Of a stretch of DNA of 64,000 nucleotides, positions 45,201 to 52,079 are shown piece after piece. The translations under genes and the position numbers were made by a program. Position 1 is the first letter of the stretch, and every line of letters begins with the position of its first letter. The notes beneath the pieces are model-generated. The model was not told the DNA's origin. It saw nothing but the letters and a program-made list of their open reading frames with translations, and searched no databases. The stretch covers positions 119,286,872 through 119,350,871 of the forward strand of contig NC_079312.1 in the NCBI RefSeq assembly GCF_029931775.1, in the 5' to 3' direction. This stretch comes from Euleptes europaea. Its lineage: Eukaryota; Chordata; Lepidosauria; Squamata; Sphaerodactylidae.

Positions 45201-47184
45201 ACCAGCCTTGGCCTCCAAGGCAAAAGCACCGGGGAAAGAACAGGCAGCACCGGGGCCAGCAAAGGCCACAACTACAATGGCTACAGAGCTGGCAGAGGAC
45301 GGGGGGGGGGGCAAAGCTGGCAGCAGCGCCGCCACCACCGTCGGTGACAGCAGCAGCTAGACAAGCAGGGCCAGCAGCGTCAGCAGCCACGACAGTTAGG
45401 AAAGGAGGCCTCCCCACTTGGAAAGGGAGGAAGAGGAGCACGGCGGCCTTGTACTGGAGGCTGTTCCAGGAGGGCCGTGCCAGGCCCTATGATGAGGGCC
45501 GCGGGTACAAGAACTCGCTCTTGGCTTACCTGCTCCAACAGAAGTTCCCCCTGGCCACCTTCACGGACCGGGCCATGCCTTACTATCTCTGGGATTTGCA
45601 GTGGAAGGCCTACCACCAGGTGCTGGATGTGGTAGTCGTCAGGGAGAGCAGCAGGAGGATCACCACCTCCTCCACTATCCTCCTCATCAGTAACATCGGC
45701 AGCAGCACCGAGAAGGGCTGAGCAGCAGCAACAACAAGTATAAGGAGACCCCCGACTCTGCAGGCTCCCAGCCTGCATCCAAGCCTTTGCAGGCAGGCGC
45801 CGAGAGGAAAGGCCCATGGACATGGTGGCCCATGCCGCTAAAGTGTCCTGCCGTCAGGAGGGTGTGGGCGGTGGTGGCCAGGGCCTGGCGGTGGCCCTTC
45901 ATCACCTTCCAGTCCTGGGAGACCATTGTCTCAGGGCTGGAGACGGAGAGGGGCTGTGGGCAGCTGCCACTGAGGGGCAGGCTGTTCACGGAAGGAGGAA
46001 GGTCCCCTGGGGGGTGCACTTGATCAATCTGTTGGTGCTGCAGGCAGTTTTCTGCAACAGGAGGCAGGAGGAGGGCATTGGGTGCGCCTTGCCCATCGCC
46101 GGCGCCCTGCAGGCGGTGCTCAATGGCCTGGGGCGGCTGCGCGAGTGGGAGCAGGGCACCCTCTGCCCAGAGCAGTGGCACATGCGCTGGCAGTGGTTTG
46201 CGGAGGTCAGCCCCCCGATCCCCTGAGGGAAGAGGGTTATTGGTGCTGGGGTGTTCTGCACAAAGGGAAGGAGTGCTCCAGGGCCTTTCGGAGTGTCACG
46301 GAGGGTTACTGAGGGAACTGTCTGTAACTGGATGTCATTGTCTGTAACTGGATGCATGTAACGCATGTATCTGGCTGCTAATGCAGGGCAGAATTCTGAA
46401 TATACCATACTCAGACAGGATCTGCCCTTGCTCTTCTGGCTCTATTGACTCATTAGCCCATGCCCTTTTGGAATGCCGCTTTTACGAGGAACTTCGATCG
46501 CACTATATTTCCCCCCTTTTAATATACAAATCCAATGCCTCTGTGACTGACATAATGCCTTTTTTACTAAGTGATAGGGACCCCAAGGCTACATCGTCAG
46601 TGGCAAGATTTGTTTCAGTCCTTATATCCCTCCAACACTAGATATATGCTGCTCAAGATCAATTGATCAAAGAGCTTCTAAGGGATAAAAGGAAAGGTAT
46701 CTGGCTGCACTTGCTCGGTGTACATATGTATGTAAATAATTTTTATCAATTTATCACTTTTATACCAATTTATAACCTATTTCTATCTATGATTTGTGTT
46801 TGAGTAGTTATGTCTCCTAGTGCATATGTAGAACAAAGGCAGAATAAAATCTATCAAAATCAGCCTACCCAGCCTGGCCCCAGTTGAAGATTGCTCCCAT
46901 TACTTTTTTTTAAATGTAGGTTTCATTCTGTTTGGTTGTGACTCCCTGCTCCCCACAACTCCACTCCATAATGCATGTTTCTTTTTCCTCTCATAGGAAA
47001 GCGGGCATGTCCAGGGGAAGCACTGGCTCGGATGGAACTCTTCCTGTTCTTTAGCACTCTTCTCCAGAACTTCACCTTTCGGCTGGCTACAGATGATACA
47101 GAGAGGGACCTGATGTCTTCGTTTATGAAATACAGAACCAAGGGTATATACCCGCAAATCCAAGCCACTAAACGTTCAACATGA
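24385..47184 (+). CDS. CYP2-A: complete cytochrome P450 family 2 gene, nine coding exons
   Basis: Joined exons: 24385-24561, 29522-29684, 30479-30628, 33129-33289, 35542-35718, 39651-39792, 41136-41323, 43665-43806, 46997-47184. The coding length is 1488 nt, giving 495 residues, and the exon lengths (177, 163, 150, 161, 177, 142, 188, 142, 188) and phases are the classic CYP2 pattern. It should be an ER-anchored heme monooxygenase that receives electrons from P450 reductase. Seen: N-terminal hydrophobic anchor, PPGP hinge, C-helix WREQR, I-helix AGTGTTS, K-helix EIQR, FNPEHF, and heme loop FSAGKRACPG. The subfamily is uncertain: the C-terminal half recalls CYP2K/CYP2W ([18 protein letters not shown]), while LRDFGMGKK and AGTGTTS recall avian CYP2H/mammalian CYP2C. 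All splice sites are GT-AG and no inactivating change was seen. Confidence 0.93.
25200..25710 (+). mobile_element. Possible solo LTR (fossil) in CYP2-A intron 1
   Basis: It has a TATA-like GGTTATATAAGGCATTAGG at about 25471, then TTTAAAATAAACC about 145 bp downstream, a (GTT)n run between them, and a U5-like end. CYP2-B intron 1 lacks this sequence. The boundaries and family are not determined. Confidence 0.4.
25956..26213. mobile_element. hAT-type MITE in CYP2-A intron 1
   Basis: TIRs are TAGGGTTGCCAGC and GCTGGCATCCTTA. The flanks CCACAGAG (25948-25955) and CTTCAGAG (26214-26221) match at 6 of 8 bases. The interior resembles 10639-10846 (ACTGATCTCTGTAGTCTGG). It is absent from the matching region of CYP2-B. 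Confidence 0.75.
26295..26760 (+). mobile_element. Bov-B (RTE) LINE 3' ORF fragment
   Basis: Encodes [20 protein letters not shown], then [14 protein letters not shown] and [16 protein letters not shown], the characteristic C-terminal end of Bov-B ORF2, followed by HNMCRQ-like and [17 protein letters not shown]-like sequence with decay. It is 5' truncated. Absent from CYP2-B intron 1. Confidence 0.88.
27190..27415 (-). repeat. tRNA-derived SINE, reverse, diverged
   Basis: GACCCAAAATGGTTTACATT, CCTCAATTTTATCCTCCCGG and GCACTATGCTACACTGGCTC are the reverse of the family seen at 11145-11310. A similar reverse copy is at 37580-37790. Confidence 0.55.
27480..28830. repeat. Old, diverged tandem repeat array in CYP2-A intron 1
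   Basis: The phrase CCTTCATTTTTGGCACTGCA, then ACTCCCATGAT, recurs (with changes) at about 27537, 27697, 27869 and 28077. A second phrase, CTGATGAGTTATGCCTGCCA, then CAAACAGAC, recurs at about 27607, 27776, 27936, 28378 and 28771. The spacing of clear units is 160-200 bp. Later units are degraded or separated. The array has no counterpart in CYP2-B intron 1. Confidence 0.65.
29522..29684 (+). CDS. CYP2-A exon 2
   Basis: After a CTTCAG acceptor it encodes [14 protein letters not shown]...[16 protein letters not shown]...FGGRP, the beta-1 sheet and B-helix region. It ends in phase 1 at a GTGGGT donor. Confidence 0.93.
30479..30628 (+). CDS. CYP2-A exon 3 (C and D helices)
   Basis: Encodes [20 protein letters not shown] and onward to EIAATKG. 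The WxxxR of the C helix (W-R-E-Q-R) contacts a heme propionate in P450s. A GTGCTC donor is unusual but identical in CYP2-B. Confidence 0.92.
30973..31206. repeat. 117-bp perfect-length tandem duplication in CYP2-A intron 3
   Basis: The unit beginning ATTTTGTTCTCTTTACTATT at 30973 repeats at 31090 with one visible base difference (TACCTTTC versus TATCTTTC). The corresponding place in CYP2-B (about 58305-58430) has a single copy, so the duplication arose after the genes split and is very young. Confidence 0.9.
32430..32930. repeat. GC-rich insertion in CYP2-A intron 3
   Basis: About 500 bp of GC-rich sequence (for example GGAGCGGAGCCGCTTAGGGG and GCGCAGGGTGATTTACGCCG) lies between AT-rich sequence that matches CYP2-B around 60650-60745. 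CYP2-B has no such block. It carries no recognisable exon and is an unclassified insertion. Confidence 0.55.
33129..33289 (+). CDS. CYP2-A exon 4
   Basis: Encodes the E-F region: [20 protein letters not shown], then [11 protein letters not shown] and [15 protein letters not shown]. It ends in phase 0 at GTATGT. Confidence 0.93.
33505..33625 (+). repeat. Diverged 5S-like SINE fragment
   Basis: GCCTGAAACTAAGCAGGTGT, then GGGTCAGG and TTGAAAGACCTCCTGAGAAT, is a decayed form of the 5S-like SINE seen at 20690-20876, in forward orientation. Confidence 0.45.
34009..34730 (+). mobile_element. CR1-like LINE fragment with tandem 202-bp upstream repeats
   Basis: Positions 34480-34730 encode [20 protein letters not shown]...and [20 protein letters not shown], the CR1 reverse-transcriptase palm. 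Upstream, CTCTGAGTAGGAGTGGGAAA at 34020 recurs at 34222 (period 202 bp), and a further piece, GTCTGCTTTGCCTGGGGC, occurs at about 34456. The RT fragment is joined directly to this repeat, so most of the element is missing. Confidence 0.8.
34856..35260 (+). mobile_element. Bov-B LINE 3' fragment in CYP2-A intron 4
   Basis: Frame fragments include [31 protein letters not shown] and [13 protein letters not shown], then AGGTCATTAATTCATAGGG and CACCATAAGTCGGAAGTGAC, the Bov-B 3' end. Several frameshifts are visible. It is the same family as 26295 and 61509. Confidence 0.85.
35542..35718 (+). CDS. CYP2-A exon 5
   Basis: Encodes [19 protein letters not shown]...and [16 protein letters not shown], the F-G to H helix region, between a CTGTAG acceptor and a GTAAGG donor. 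Confidence 0.93.
36080..36490 (+). mobile_element. Ty3/Gypsy LTR-retrotransposon reverse-transcriptase fossil
   Basis: The segment carries RT hallmarks of the Gypsy family ([46 protein letters not shown], then a CVYLDD-like stretch). It is a broken internal fragment of an old copy in CYP2-A intron 5, interrupted by a (CA)n run. No LTRs were identified next to it. Confidence 0.78.
36175..36201. repeat. (CA)n microsatellite
   Basis: An uninterrupted CA dinucleotide run of about 13 units inside the Gypsy RT fossil. Confidence 0.95.
36490..36780 (-). mobile_element. L2/CR1-type LINE fragment
   Basis: GGGCTGCATTCTGGACCAGC, then TGTAGTTTCCAGATTGGC and GCAGCCCCACATAGAGCGGG, is the reverse complement of a conserved stretch near the 3' end of lizard L2/CR1 LINEs. 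Confidence 0.5.
36780..37580. other. Intron 5 of CYP2-A, unassigned
   Basis: Moderately GC-rich sequence with no recognised exon, repeat or domain. Open frames here are short and lack family resemblance. Confidence 0.35.
37580..37790 (-). repeat. tRNA-derived SINE, reverse
   Basis: CCCCACGGGACCCAAATGGC, CATTTTATACTCACCACAGC and ACTCTAACCACCACACCCAG are the reverse of the 11145-11310 family. Confidence 0.6.
38035..38545. mobile_element. Fragment of the 50.4-kb hAT-type family, split by a SINE
   Basis: GGGGCATTTTTGGAGGTAGA, CACAACCCCCAAAGTTTGGT and GAAGATTGGGTCGGGGG match the interior of the element at 50448-51526. The right part (38405-38545) ends in its GGGTTTATTTTCGGTTCGGG-type subterminal region. 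A tRNA-SINE (38226-38400, minus) is inserted between. Confidence 0.65.
38226..38400 (-). repeat. tRNA-derived SINE inside a hAT-type fragment
   Basis: Same family as 21465-21678: ATGAAGCTGCCTTCTACTGA at one end and GGGGACTGAACCTGGGACCT (reverse B box) at the other. The A-box end is truncated. Confidence 0.75.
38600..39400. other. GC-rich unassigned part of CYP2-A intron 5
   Basis: Moderately GC-rich, with C and G runs at about 38667 and 39245. It holds open frames up to about 200 codons on the minus strand with no recognisable domain. Possibly an LTR or other element, but I cannot support a family. Confidence 0.3.
39651..39792 (+). CDS. CYP2-A exon 6 (I helix)
   Basis: Encodes the oxygen-activation helix: [17 protein letters not shown]. 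The usual AGTETTS or AGTDTTS acidic residue is Gly here (codon GGG). As I recall, chicken CYP2H proteins also have AGTGTTS, so this may be a lineage trait rather than damage. Confidence 0.93.
40287..40624 (+). repeat. Sauria SINE in CYP2-A intron 6
   Basis: GACAGCATGGTGTAGTGGTT at the head, GGCATATAAAAACCAACTCC at the end, then a CTC/TCC-rich tail of about 50 bp. Confidence 0.9.
41136..41323 (+). CDS. CYP2-A exon 7 (J and K helices)
   Basis: Encodes [20 protein letters not shown]...and [20 protein letters not shown], ending GFTIPQ. The ExxR motif is E-I-Q-R. The exon ends in phase 0 at GTATGA. Confidence 0.93.
41420..41890. other. Intron 7 of CYP2-A, unassigned block
   Basis: The block has a TAGCTTTTATTGAATAG word, which on the minus strand would be a polyadenylation motif. 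Otherwise there is no recognisable family. It could be a reverse-oriented repeat. Confidence 0.3.
42763..43085. mobile_element. Foldback hAT-like element in CYP2-A intron 7
   Basis: The left end TAGGGTTGGCAGGTGCCTG and right end GGGGAGACCTGGCAACTCA resemble degraded TAGGGTTGCCA-type TIRs. Inside, AATAATGTCCCTTCTG and CAGAAGGGACATTATT form a second inverted pair around GGTGCTCTAGCATGTCCCTC / GAGGAATATGCTAGAGTGTC. No target duplication was confirmed. Confidence 0.55.
43140..43290. repeat. Dispersed squamate repeat ending TTATGTTCTT
   Basis: GGTAACTGCTTGGCCACTGT, then GTGAGACAGGATACTGGA and CAGGGCTCTTCTTATGTTCT. It is a relative of 1880-2005. Confidence 0.5.
43665..43806 (+). CDS. CYP2-A exon 8
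   Basis: Encodes [20 protein letters not shown], then [20 protein letters not shown] and AFMPFSAG, the meander and the first half of the heme loop. The usual PKGT before this point reads PQYT across the splice. Confidence 0.93.
44340..44800 (-). mobile_element. LINE reverse-transcriptase fragment (L2/L3/CR1 clade)
   Basis: The minus frame reads [20 protein letters not shown], then [20 protein letters not shown], which is the RT motif S-C-x-T-x-L-L-x-F-F-E-W...V-D-x-x-Y-L-D-x-x-K-x-x-D-K-V-P-H with the KAFD part lost. Located in CYP2-A intron 8. Confidence 0.7.
44895..45075 (+). mobile_element. L1 ORF2 C-terminal fragment
   Basis: Encodes [20 protein letters not shown] and [18 protein letters not shown]. 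The W-K-C-x-F-H-x-W-W-x-C pattern is the cysteine-rich end of vertebrate L1 ORF2. The same domain, better preserved, is at 62535-63400. Confidence 0.8.
45080..46250 (+). other. Unassigned GC-rich, coding-like block in CYP2-A intron 8
   Basis: About 1.1 kb of GC-rich sequence with two plus-strand open stretches. One ends with [20 protein letters not shown] and later [20 protein letters not shown]. The other, at 45816-46226, includes [20 protein letters not shown] and [20 protein letters not shown]. The composition in these stretches looks protein-like, with hydrophobic blocks and few repeats. I do not recognise a family. The block sits between two LINE fragments and is absent from the aligned parts of CYP2-B, so a mobile-element origin is likeliest. 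Confidence 0.4.
46375..46862 (+). mobile_element. Non-LTR retrotransposon 3' end, family unassigned
   Basis: Encodes [20 protein letters not shown], then [18 protein letters not shown], which is the C-terminal C-x-C...H-x-L-x-x-C zinc-knuckle found at the end of many LINE ORF2 proteins. An AT-rich UTR follows with AGAATAAAATCTATCAAAAT at the end. Confidence 0.65.
46997..47184 (+). CDS. CYP2-A exon 9 (heme-binding cysteine)
   Basis: Encodes [20 protein letters not shown]...to the end IQATKRST and a TGA stop at 47182-47184. The cysteine of FSAGKRACPG is the proximal heme ligand. The last 12 or so residues do not follow the common ...LCAVPR ending. Confidence 0.93.
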
Positions 47185-47380
47185 TTTTGTGGCGAAAAAT
47201 CCACTAATGTACTTGGGAAGGAGGGGGTAAAACCAGTACCTTTGAATATATTCGTAGGAATTTATACTGAAAGTCTGACAATTGAGTTGCCTCAGAATCA
47301 GAGTTGGATATGTACATATTACCAGCACAGATTATATACTTGTAATAGCTAGATGTTTTGGGCTATTCCAAGCAGTTCTA

Positions 47381-48634
47381 TGAAAAAAGCCCACAAGAAA
47401 ATTGCTTGCATAAAAAAACCCACGGTCATAAATGCACACAAGAAGGAAGCCCACACGGAAGGAAGCCCACACGGAAAAATACTCAAAGTATTTTTTTAAA
47501 TGTACATTATGAGTTTTATTTTTTATTTTTGTAGTGCAAATAGTGGAGTTTTCAAGAAGCCAGAAGAACAATGAAGTTATGATTTGCTTGGGGTTTGAGT
47601 ATCTCGCCTTTCGCACTGTCAATGGAGTGGTGACTTGGAGATGCAGGTAGAGATCCTCAGTTTCCTGTAAGAATATGGAATCATGATGATGCAGCCCATG
47701 AACGGTCACCAAAAACTACCAACTGTTGTGAAGGATTTCACAACGCTCTTAATTCCCTGTTCCACTGCAGTCATCCCAGTGTGTGGTTTCTATCTGATGG
47801 ACTGCAGAGGGACCTGGCTTGCCACAAATTAACACTGGCTAATGCACAAGCAGGTCGCCCAGAGGTGAAAAAGAGAAGATACGAGGCACTACATGACATG
47901 GTTGCAGCTTCTGTGCAGGAGTATGAACAGGTGGAAGATAAACTTACTTACTTAAGGAGATTGGCTAATTTGCAGTAAAGATTTATATCTGAATTATTAT
48001 TTACTTGATTCTTTATTGAATGTTGCTCCCTTATTTAATCCAGGGGGTCCCCATTCATTCCGGGTTTGTTTTCAACAGCTGGCAGAGATATAAAAACAGT
48101 GAAATAGCTTCATCTTCATTTCAAATGAAAGAATTGGCAGGGATACTAAAACAGTGGAATGGCTTTAATTTCATGTCAAATAATCACTGTAAAGGAATAA
48201 AGTATATAGTTAAATAACAAGAGACTTTTACAGAAGTGTGAATAAAATTAATGTGAAATGTAAGAATAAAAAATGAATAATTATCAGGTATTATCATACC
48301 AGTACAAATAGTGTTTTTCACAGCTGCTGACGAAACGTCAGGAAAGAAAATTCCAAGACCACAGTTACACAGCCCGGATAACCTACAAGAACCAGTGTTT
48401 TTCATGATTTGGAAACAATAAAATATGGTTCTTTCTGATCTAGTTATTTTTTATTAAGTAATTGTTAATGTTAATAGTTGTGAAAGTTATGTTATGGGTT
48501 GTAAAAATTATGTTATGGCTGTAATTTTTTAAAAACAAAACAAATAATAAGTATTCAAATGTGAGTTTTTCTGTGTGGGCTTTTCCCCATGTGGGGTTTT
48601 TTCCGTGTGGGCTTTTTTCATGTGGGTTTTTTTC
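47381..48634 (+). mobile_element. Mutator-like element (MULE) relic with FLYWCH-like and transposase-C-terminal-like segments
   Basis: Both ends carry inverted arrays of an AAAAAGCCCACACGG-like unit: GAAAAAAGCCCACAAGAAAA and AGGAAGCCCACACGGAAGG at the left, and TTTTTCCGTGTGGGCTTTTT, then TCATGTGGGTTTTTTTC, at the right. Inside, 47580-47650 reads MICLGFEYLAFRTVNGVVTW, then RC, resembling a FLYWCH zinc finger. Positions 47781-47978 form an open stretch ending LTLANAQAGRPEVKKRRYEA...YLRRLANLQ, preceded by NSLFHCSHPSVWFL-like sequence. That order (FLYWCH, then a C-terminal helical tail after an N-x-x-E-G-x-H-N motif) is what I know of animal MULE transposases. The catalytic core is missing. A half-copy of the 14.4-kb palindrome lies inside at 48318-48396. 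It begins about 200 bp after the CYP2-A stop codon. Confidence 0.6.
48196..48201 (+). terminator. First AATAAA motif downstream of the CYP2-A stop
   Basis: Between the stop codon and position 47381 I find no AATAAA. AATAAA motifs occur at 48196, 48241, 48265 and 48417, all inside the MULE relic. If CYP2-A is expressed with a canonical signal it may terminate here, but a variant hexamer nearer the stop is equally possible. Confidence 0.25.
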
Positions 48635-48639
48635 TGGTT

Positions 48640-49060
48640 ACCATTCCAAGCATATGCTTGATTCTTGTGGGGAGCTTCTAAATCCCATTACTTTCTCAGT
48701 AATGTCTTTGAGAGCACCTTGCGTTTCCTGAGCTTGCACTGCTCCTATCCTATCGCGGTTCCTCAGTTCCTTATTGCTCCTTTGGGATAAGTGTCTCCGT
48801 GTCCCATTTTGGTAATTCTTGCAATATTTCAAACTTTTTCATTATTATTACATTACATCTTTTAAGACATAATGCTATTGCACACTTAATAGACTACAGT
48901 ATAATATAAATATAACTTTTATATTGATTGGGAAACCAAAAAATTCGTGTGATTTGTTTTATTGCAATATTCCACTATATTGTGATGCTCTGGAACTGAA
49001 CTCGCAATATCTCTGAGGCATGCTTGTAATTCAACCTAGTTTAAGCCATCATTTGATGAC
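48640..49060. other. Intergenic, no recognised feature
   Basis: AT-rich sequence between the MULE relic and the second copy of the 23.6-kb repeat. Nothing recognisable on either strand. Confidence 0.4.
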
Positions 49061-49069
49061 ATGAGATAG

Positions 49070-49590
49070 CAGCCAGGGAAACAGCCTCAGGAGAGAGACA
49101 AGAGGCAGCGGGAGCAGCTGAAGACGCACATGCAGGTTCAAGACAGGAGAGGCTGGAGGCTTCAGAAACAGCTGCCGAGGGAAGGACTGAGAGGGCTGGA
49201 GTCAACTCAAGGGCAAGAGATGGCTCACAACCTTGGAAGTAGCAGATGGAGGTCTGGGAGAGCTATACCAGCTCTGGGAGGGCATTACAGACAAGGGAAG
49301 ACCACAGTAAGGGAAGGAATGCGGGCAGTGAGTTCTTGAAACTGTAGAGGGTGAACGAGGGTACTTACTGAAAATAAAGCAAAGCATTGTAAGCTCTGGC
49401 TGATGAGGAGCCAGGGAGGGAGACCCCTGCTGGCCAGTCCATAAGGGTACCCCTGGTCTGAGGCCAATTGAACTGTAACACTGGGTAAATACACTTACTG
49501 TTCTGGAAGGAGGTCATCCCTGACATACAGATTTTAGCTGTATCACTCTCTTCCCTTGAACTTCTCCCACCTCCAATTGCCAGGGAAAAT
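49070..49590. repeat. Dispersed or duplicated repeat, copy 2
   Basis: Counterpart of 23640-24085: AGCAGCTGAAGACGCACATG, GGCTTCAGAAACAGCTGC, GTGAACGAGGGTACTTACTG and CAGTCCATAAGGGTACCCCT. The match continues through TTCCCTTGAACTTCTCCCAC, with TTGCCAGGG as the last shared word, and stops just before the CR1 insertion that starts at about 49632. Confidence 0.75.
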
Positions 49591-50447
49591 AGAGAGGCTG
49601 AAGTGCCACAATAAGTGAAGGTTTTCACCTAGAATCATAGAGTTGGAAGGGACCACCAGGGCCATCAAGTCCAACCCCCTGCACAGTGCAGGAAATTCAC
49701 AACTACCTCCCCCCCACACCCCTAGTGACCAGAAAATGACCAAGATGCCCTCCCTCTCATCATCTGCCTAAGGTCACAGAATCAGCATTGCTGACAGATG
49801 GCCATCTAACCTCTTCTTAAAAACCTCCAGGGAAGGAGAGCTTACCACCTCCCGAGGAAGCCTGTTCCACTGAGGAACTGCTCTAACTGTTAGAAAATTC
49901 TTCCTAATGTCTAGACGGAAACTCTTTTGATTTAATTTCAGCCCGTTGGCTCTGGTCCGACCTTCTTGGGCAACAGAAAACAACTCAGAACCATCCTCAA
50001 TATGACAGCCCTTCAAGTACTTGAACGTGGTTATCATATCCCCTCTCAGTCTTCTCCTCTTCAGGCTAAACATACCGAGCTCCTTCAACCTTTCCTCATA
50101 GGACTTGATCTCCAGACCCCTCACCATCTTTGTTGCCCTCCTCTGGACACGTTCCAGCTTGTCTACATCTTTCTTAAATTGTGGTGCCCAAAACTGAACA
50201 CAGTACTCTAGTTGAGGTCTAACCAGAGCGGAGTAAAGCGATACCATCACTTTGCGTGATCTGGACACTATACTTCTGTTGATGCAGCCCTTGGGTGCAA
50301 TTGAGTACCCTTGGGTGCAAACCAGGTGTTTAATACCCCAATGTCAATTCAAGGCTGCAAATCCCTTCCCTCATCACGTTCTGTTTATGCTATGTTGAGC
50401 ACCACTTCCCTCACGAGAAAGGCTGAAGAAAAGTAGGAATTGAGGAG

Positions 50448-51526
50448 TAGGGCTGTTGGAAAAAAAATTCTGTAAAATTTGGATTCAGCAAAATTCAGCC
50501 CATTTTTATTCAGGAAATGTCGAAGTCCAAACTCCCCTGATTTGGATTTGTGGAATTTGGCACTAAGTTCAGAGTTTGGGAAAAAAGTCGGCCGTTAAAA
50601 GCCATTAAAAACACATTCGTGCCTTTCCGCGGCTCCAGGGGGGACATGTTTGGAGGTAGAGGTCCCAAACTTTCAGTGTAGCTTGAGGGGACCCTTCTTG
50701 CAAGAACCCCCAAGTTTTGTAAAGATTGGGTCAGGGGGTCCTGACTTATGGGGCACGGAAGGGGTCCCCCCAATCTGCCCATTAGAATAAAGCGATTAAG
50801 AACATATTCATGGCTTTCCATGTCTCCGGGGGGGGGGCATTTTTGGAGGTAGAAGTCCCAAAATTTCAAAGTTATGGGGCTCGGAAGGGGTCCCCCCATC
50901 CTTAATGTGCTTTTTTATTCCATTTATAGCACCTCTACTCCAAAAATGCCCCCCCCGGAGCCGAGGAAAGCTGTGAATGTGTTCTTAATGGCTTTATTCC
51001 AATGGGCAGATTGGGGGGACTGTGCTGTAAATGGAATAAAGAAGCACATTAACAATGGGGGGACCCCTTCCGGGCCCCATAACTCAGAGCCCCCTGACCC
51101 AATCTTCTCAAAACTTGGGGGTTCTTGCAAGAAGGGTCCCCTCAAGCTACACTGAAAGTTTGGGACCTCTACTTCCAAACATGCCCCCCCAGAGCCGCGG
51201 AAAGGCGCGAATGTGCACACTCACCCCCCCACGGGGATCTCTCTCACACACAGACACTCTCTCTTTCCCTGGGCCGTGCAGCAGCTGGGCTCATGCACTC
51301 AACTGCGACTGATTGGCCAGAAGAAGACCCAGCTTGGCCACCAATTGGCCGCGGGAGAATGCTGCTTCGGAGGTGCTGAATTTATTCAGCGTCCGCCCAA
51401 ACTCGCAGAATTCGGCTCGCCATTTTCCCACCTTTTTTTAATTTGGTTCCATCTGAACTAGAAACCGGCGAATCGGGGTAAATTCGGCTGTTTTTCGGTT
51501 CTGGATGAACCGAATCGACAGCCCTA
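50448..51526. mobile_element. hAT-type foldback element with exact 8-bp target duplication
   Basis: The ends are TAGGGCTGTTGG and its partner ...CGACAGCCCTA. The flanking octamers TTGAGGAG at 50440-50447 and 51527-51534 are identical, fixing the boundaries. About 1.08 kb long, it is a long imperfect palindrome: CTCCAGGGGGGACATGTTTG, then GAGGTAGAGGTCCC, near 50633 pairs with GGGACCTCTACTTCCAAACA near 51161, and so on through TTGGGGGTTCTTGCAAG. No transposase was found. It sits in CR1 sequence, so it is younger than that CR1. A relative is at 38035-38545. Confidence 0.9.
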
Positions 51527-52079
51527 TTGAGGAGTTCTGCCCTCTCTTCATCTCCTGTTACAATTTAACTTTCTGGCCCACTCAATGGGCTTATCTTGTC
51601 CCTGTTCTTACTCTTACTCTGTACATAGGAAAAAAACTTTTTTGTTGCGTTTAGCATCTCTTGCTAGCCTAAGTTCATACTGAGCTTTAGCTTTCCTAAC
51701 AGTTTCTGGAGCCACCCTGGCCTCTTTAGGCTCCTCCCATTTTTCCTTCTCATAGGAATGGTTTGGGATTGTGCCTTCAGTATTTTATTTTTAAGAAACG
51801 CCCACCCTTCTTGAACTCCCTTCTCCTTAAGTATTTCTGACCATGGGATTCTACCTAGCATAAGTTTAAGTTTGTTAACATTTGCTCTTTTGAAGTTCAA
51901 CCTATATGTCTGACTACGTACAGGTTTTCCTTTCCCCAAGATTGTAAATTCCAAGAGTACGTGGTCACTACTACCCAGGGTGCCTACTACTTTAACCTCA
52001 TCGACCAGTTCTTCCCTGTTGGTGAGAATCAAGCCTAAGATAGCAGATCCCCTTGTTTCCTTGTCCACTTTCTGGAATA

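Noticed and set aside
44995-45441. Minus-strand 148-codon frame rich in Cys/Leu
   Set aside because: It is the reverse shadow of the plus-strand GC-rich block. It shows no spaced Cys motif of a known domain.
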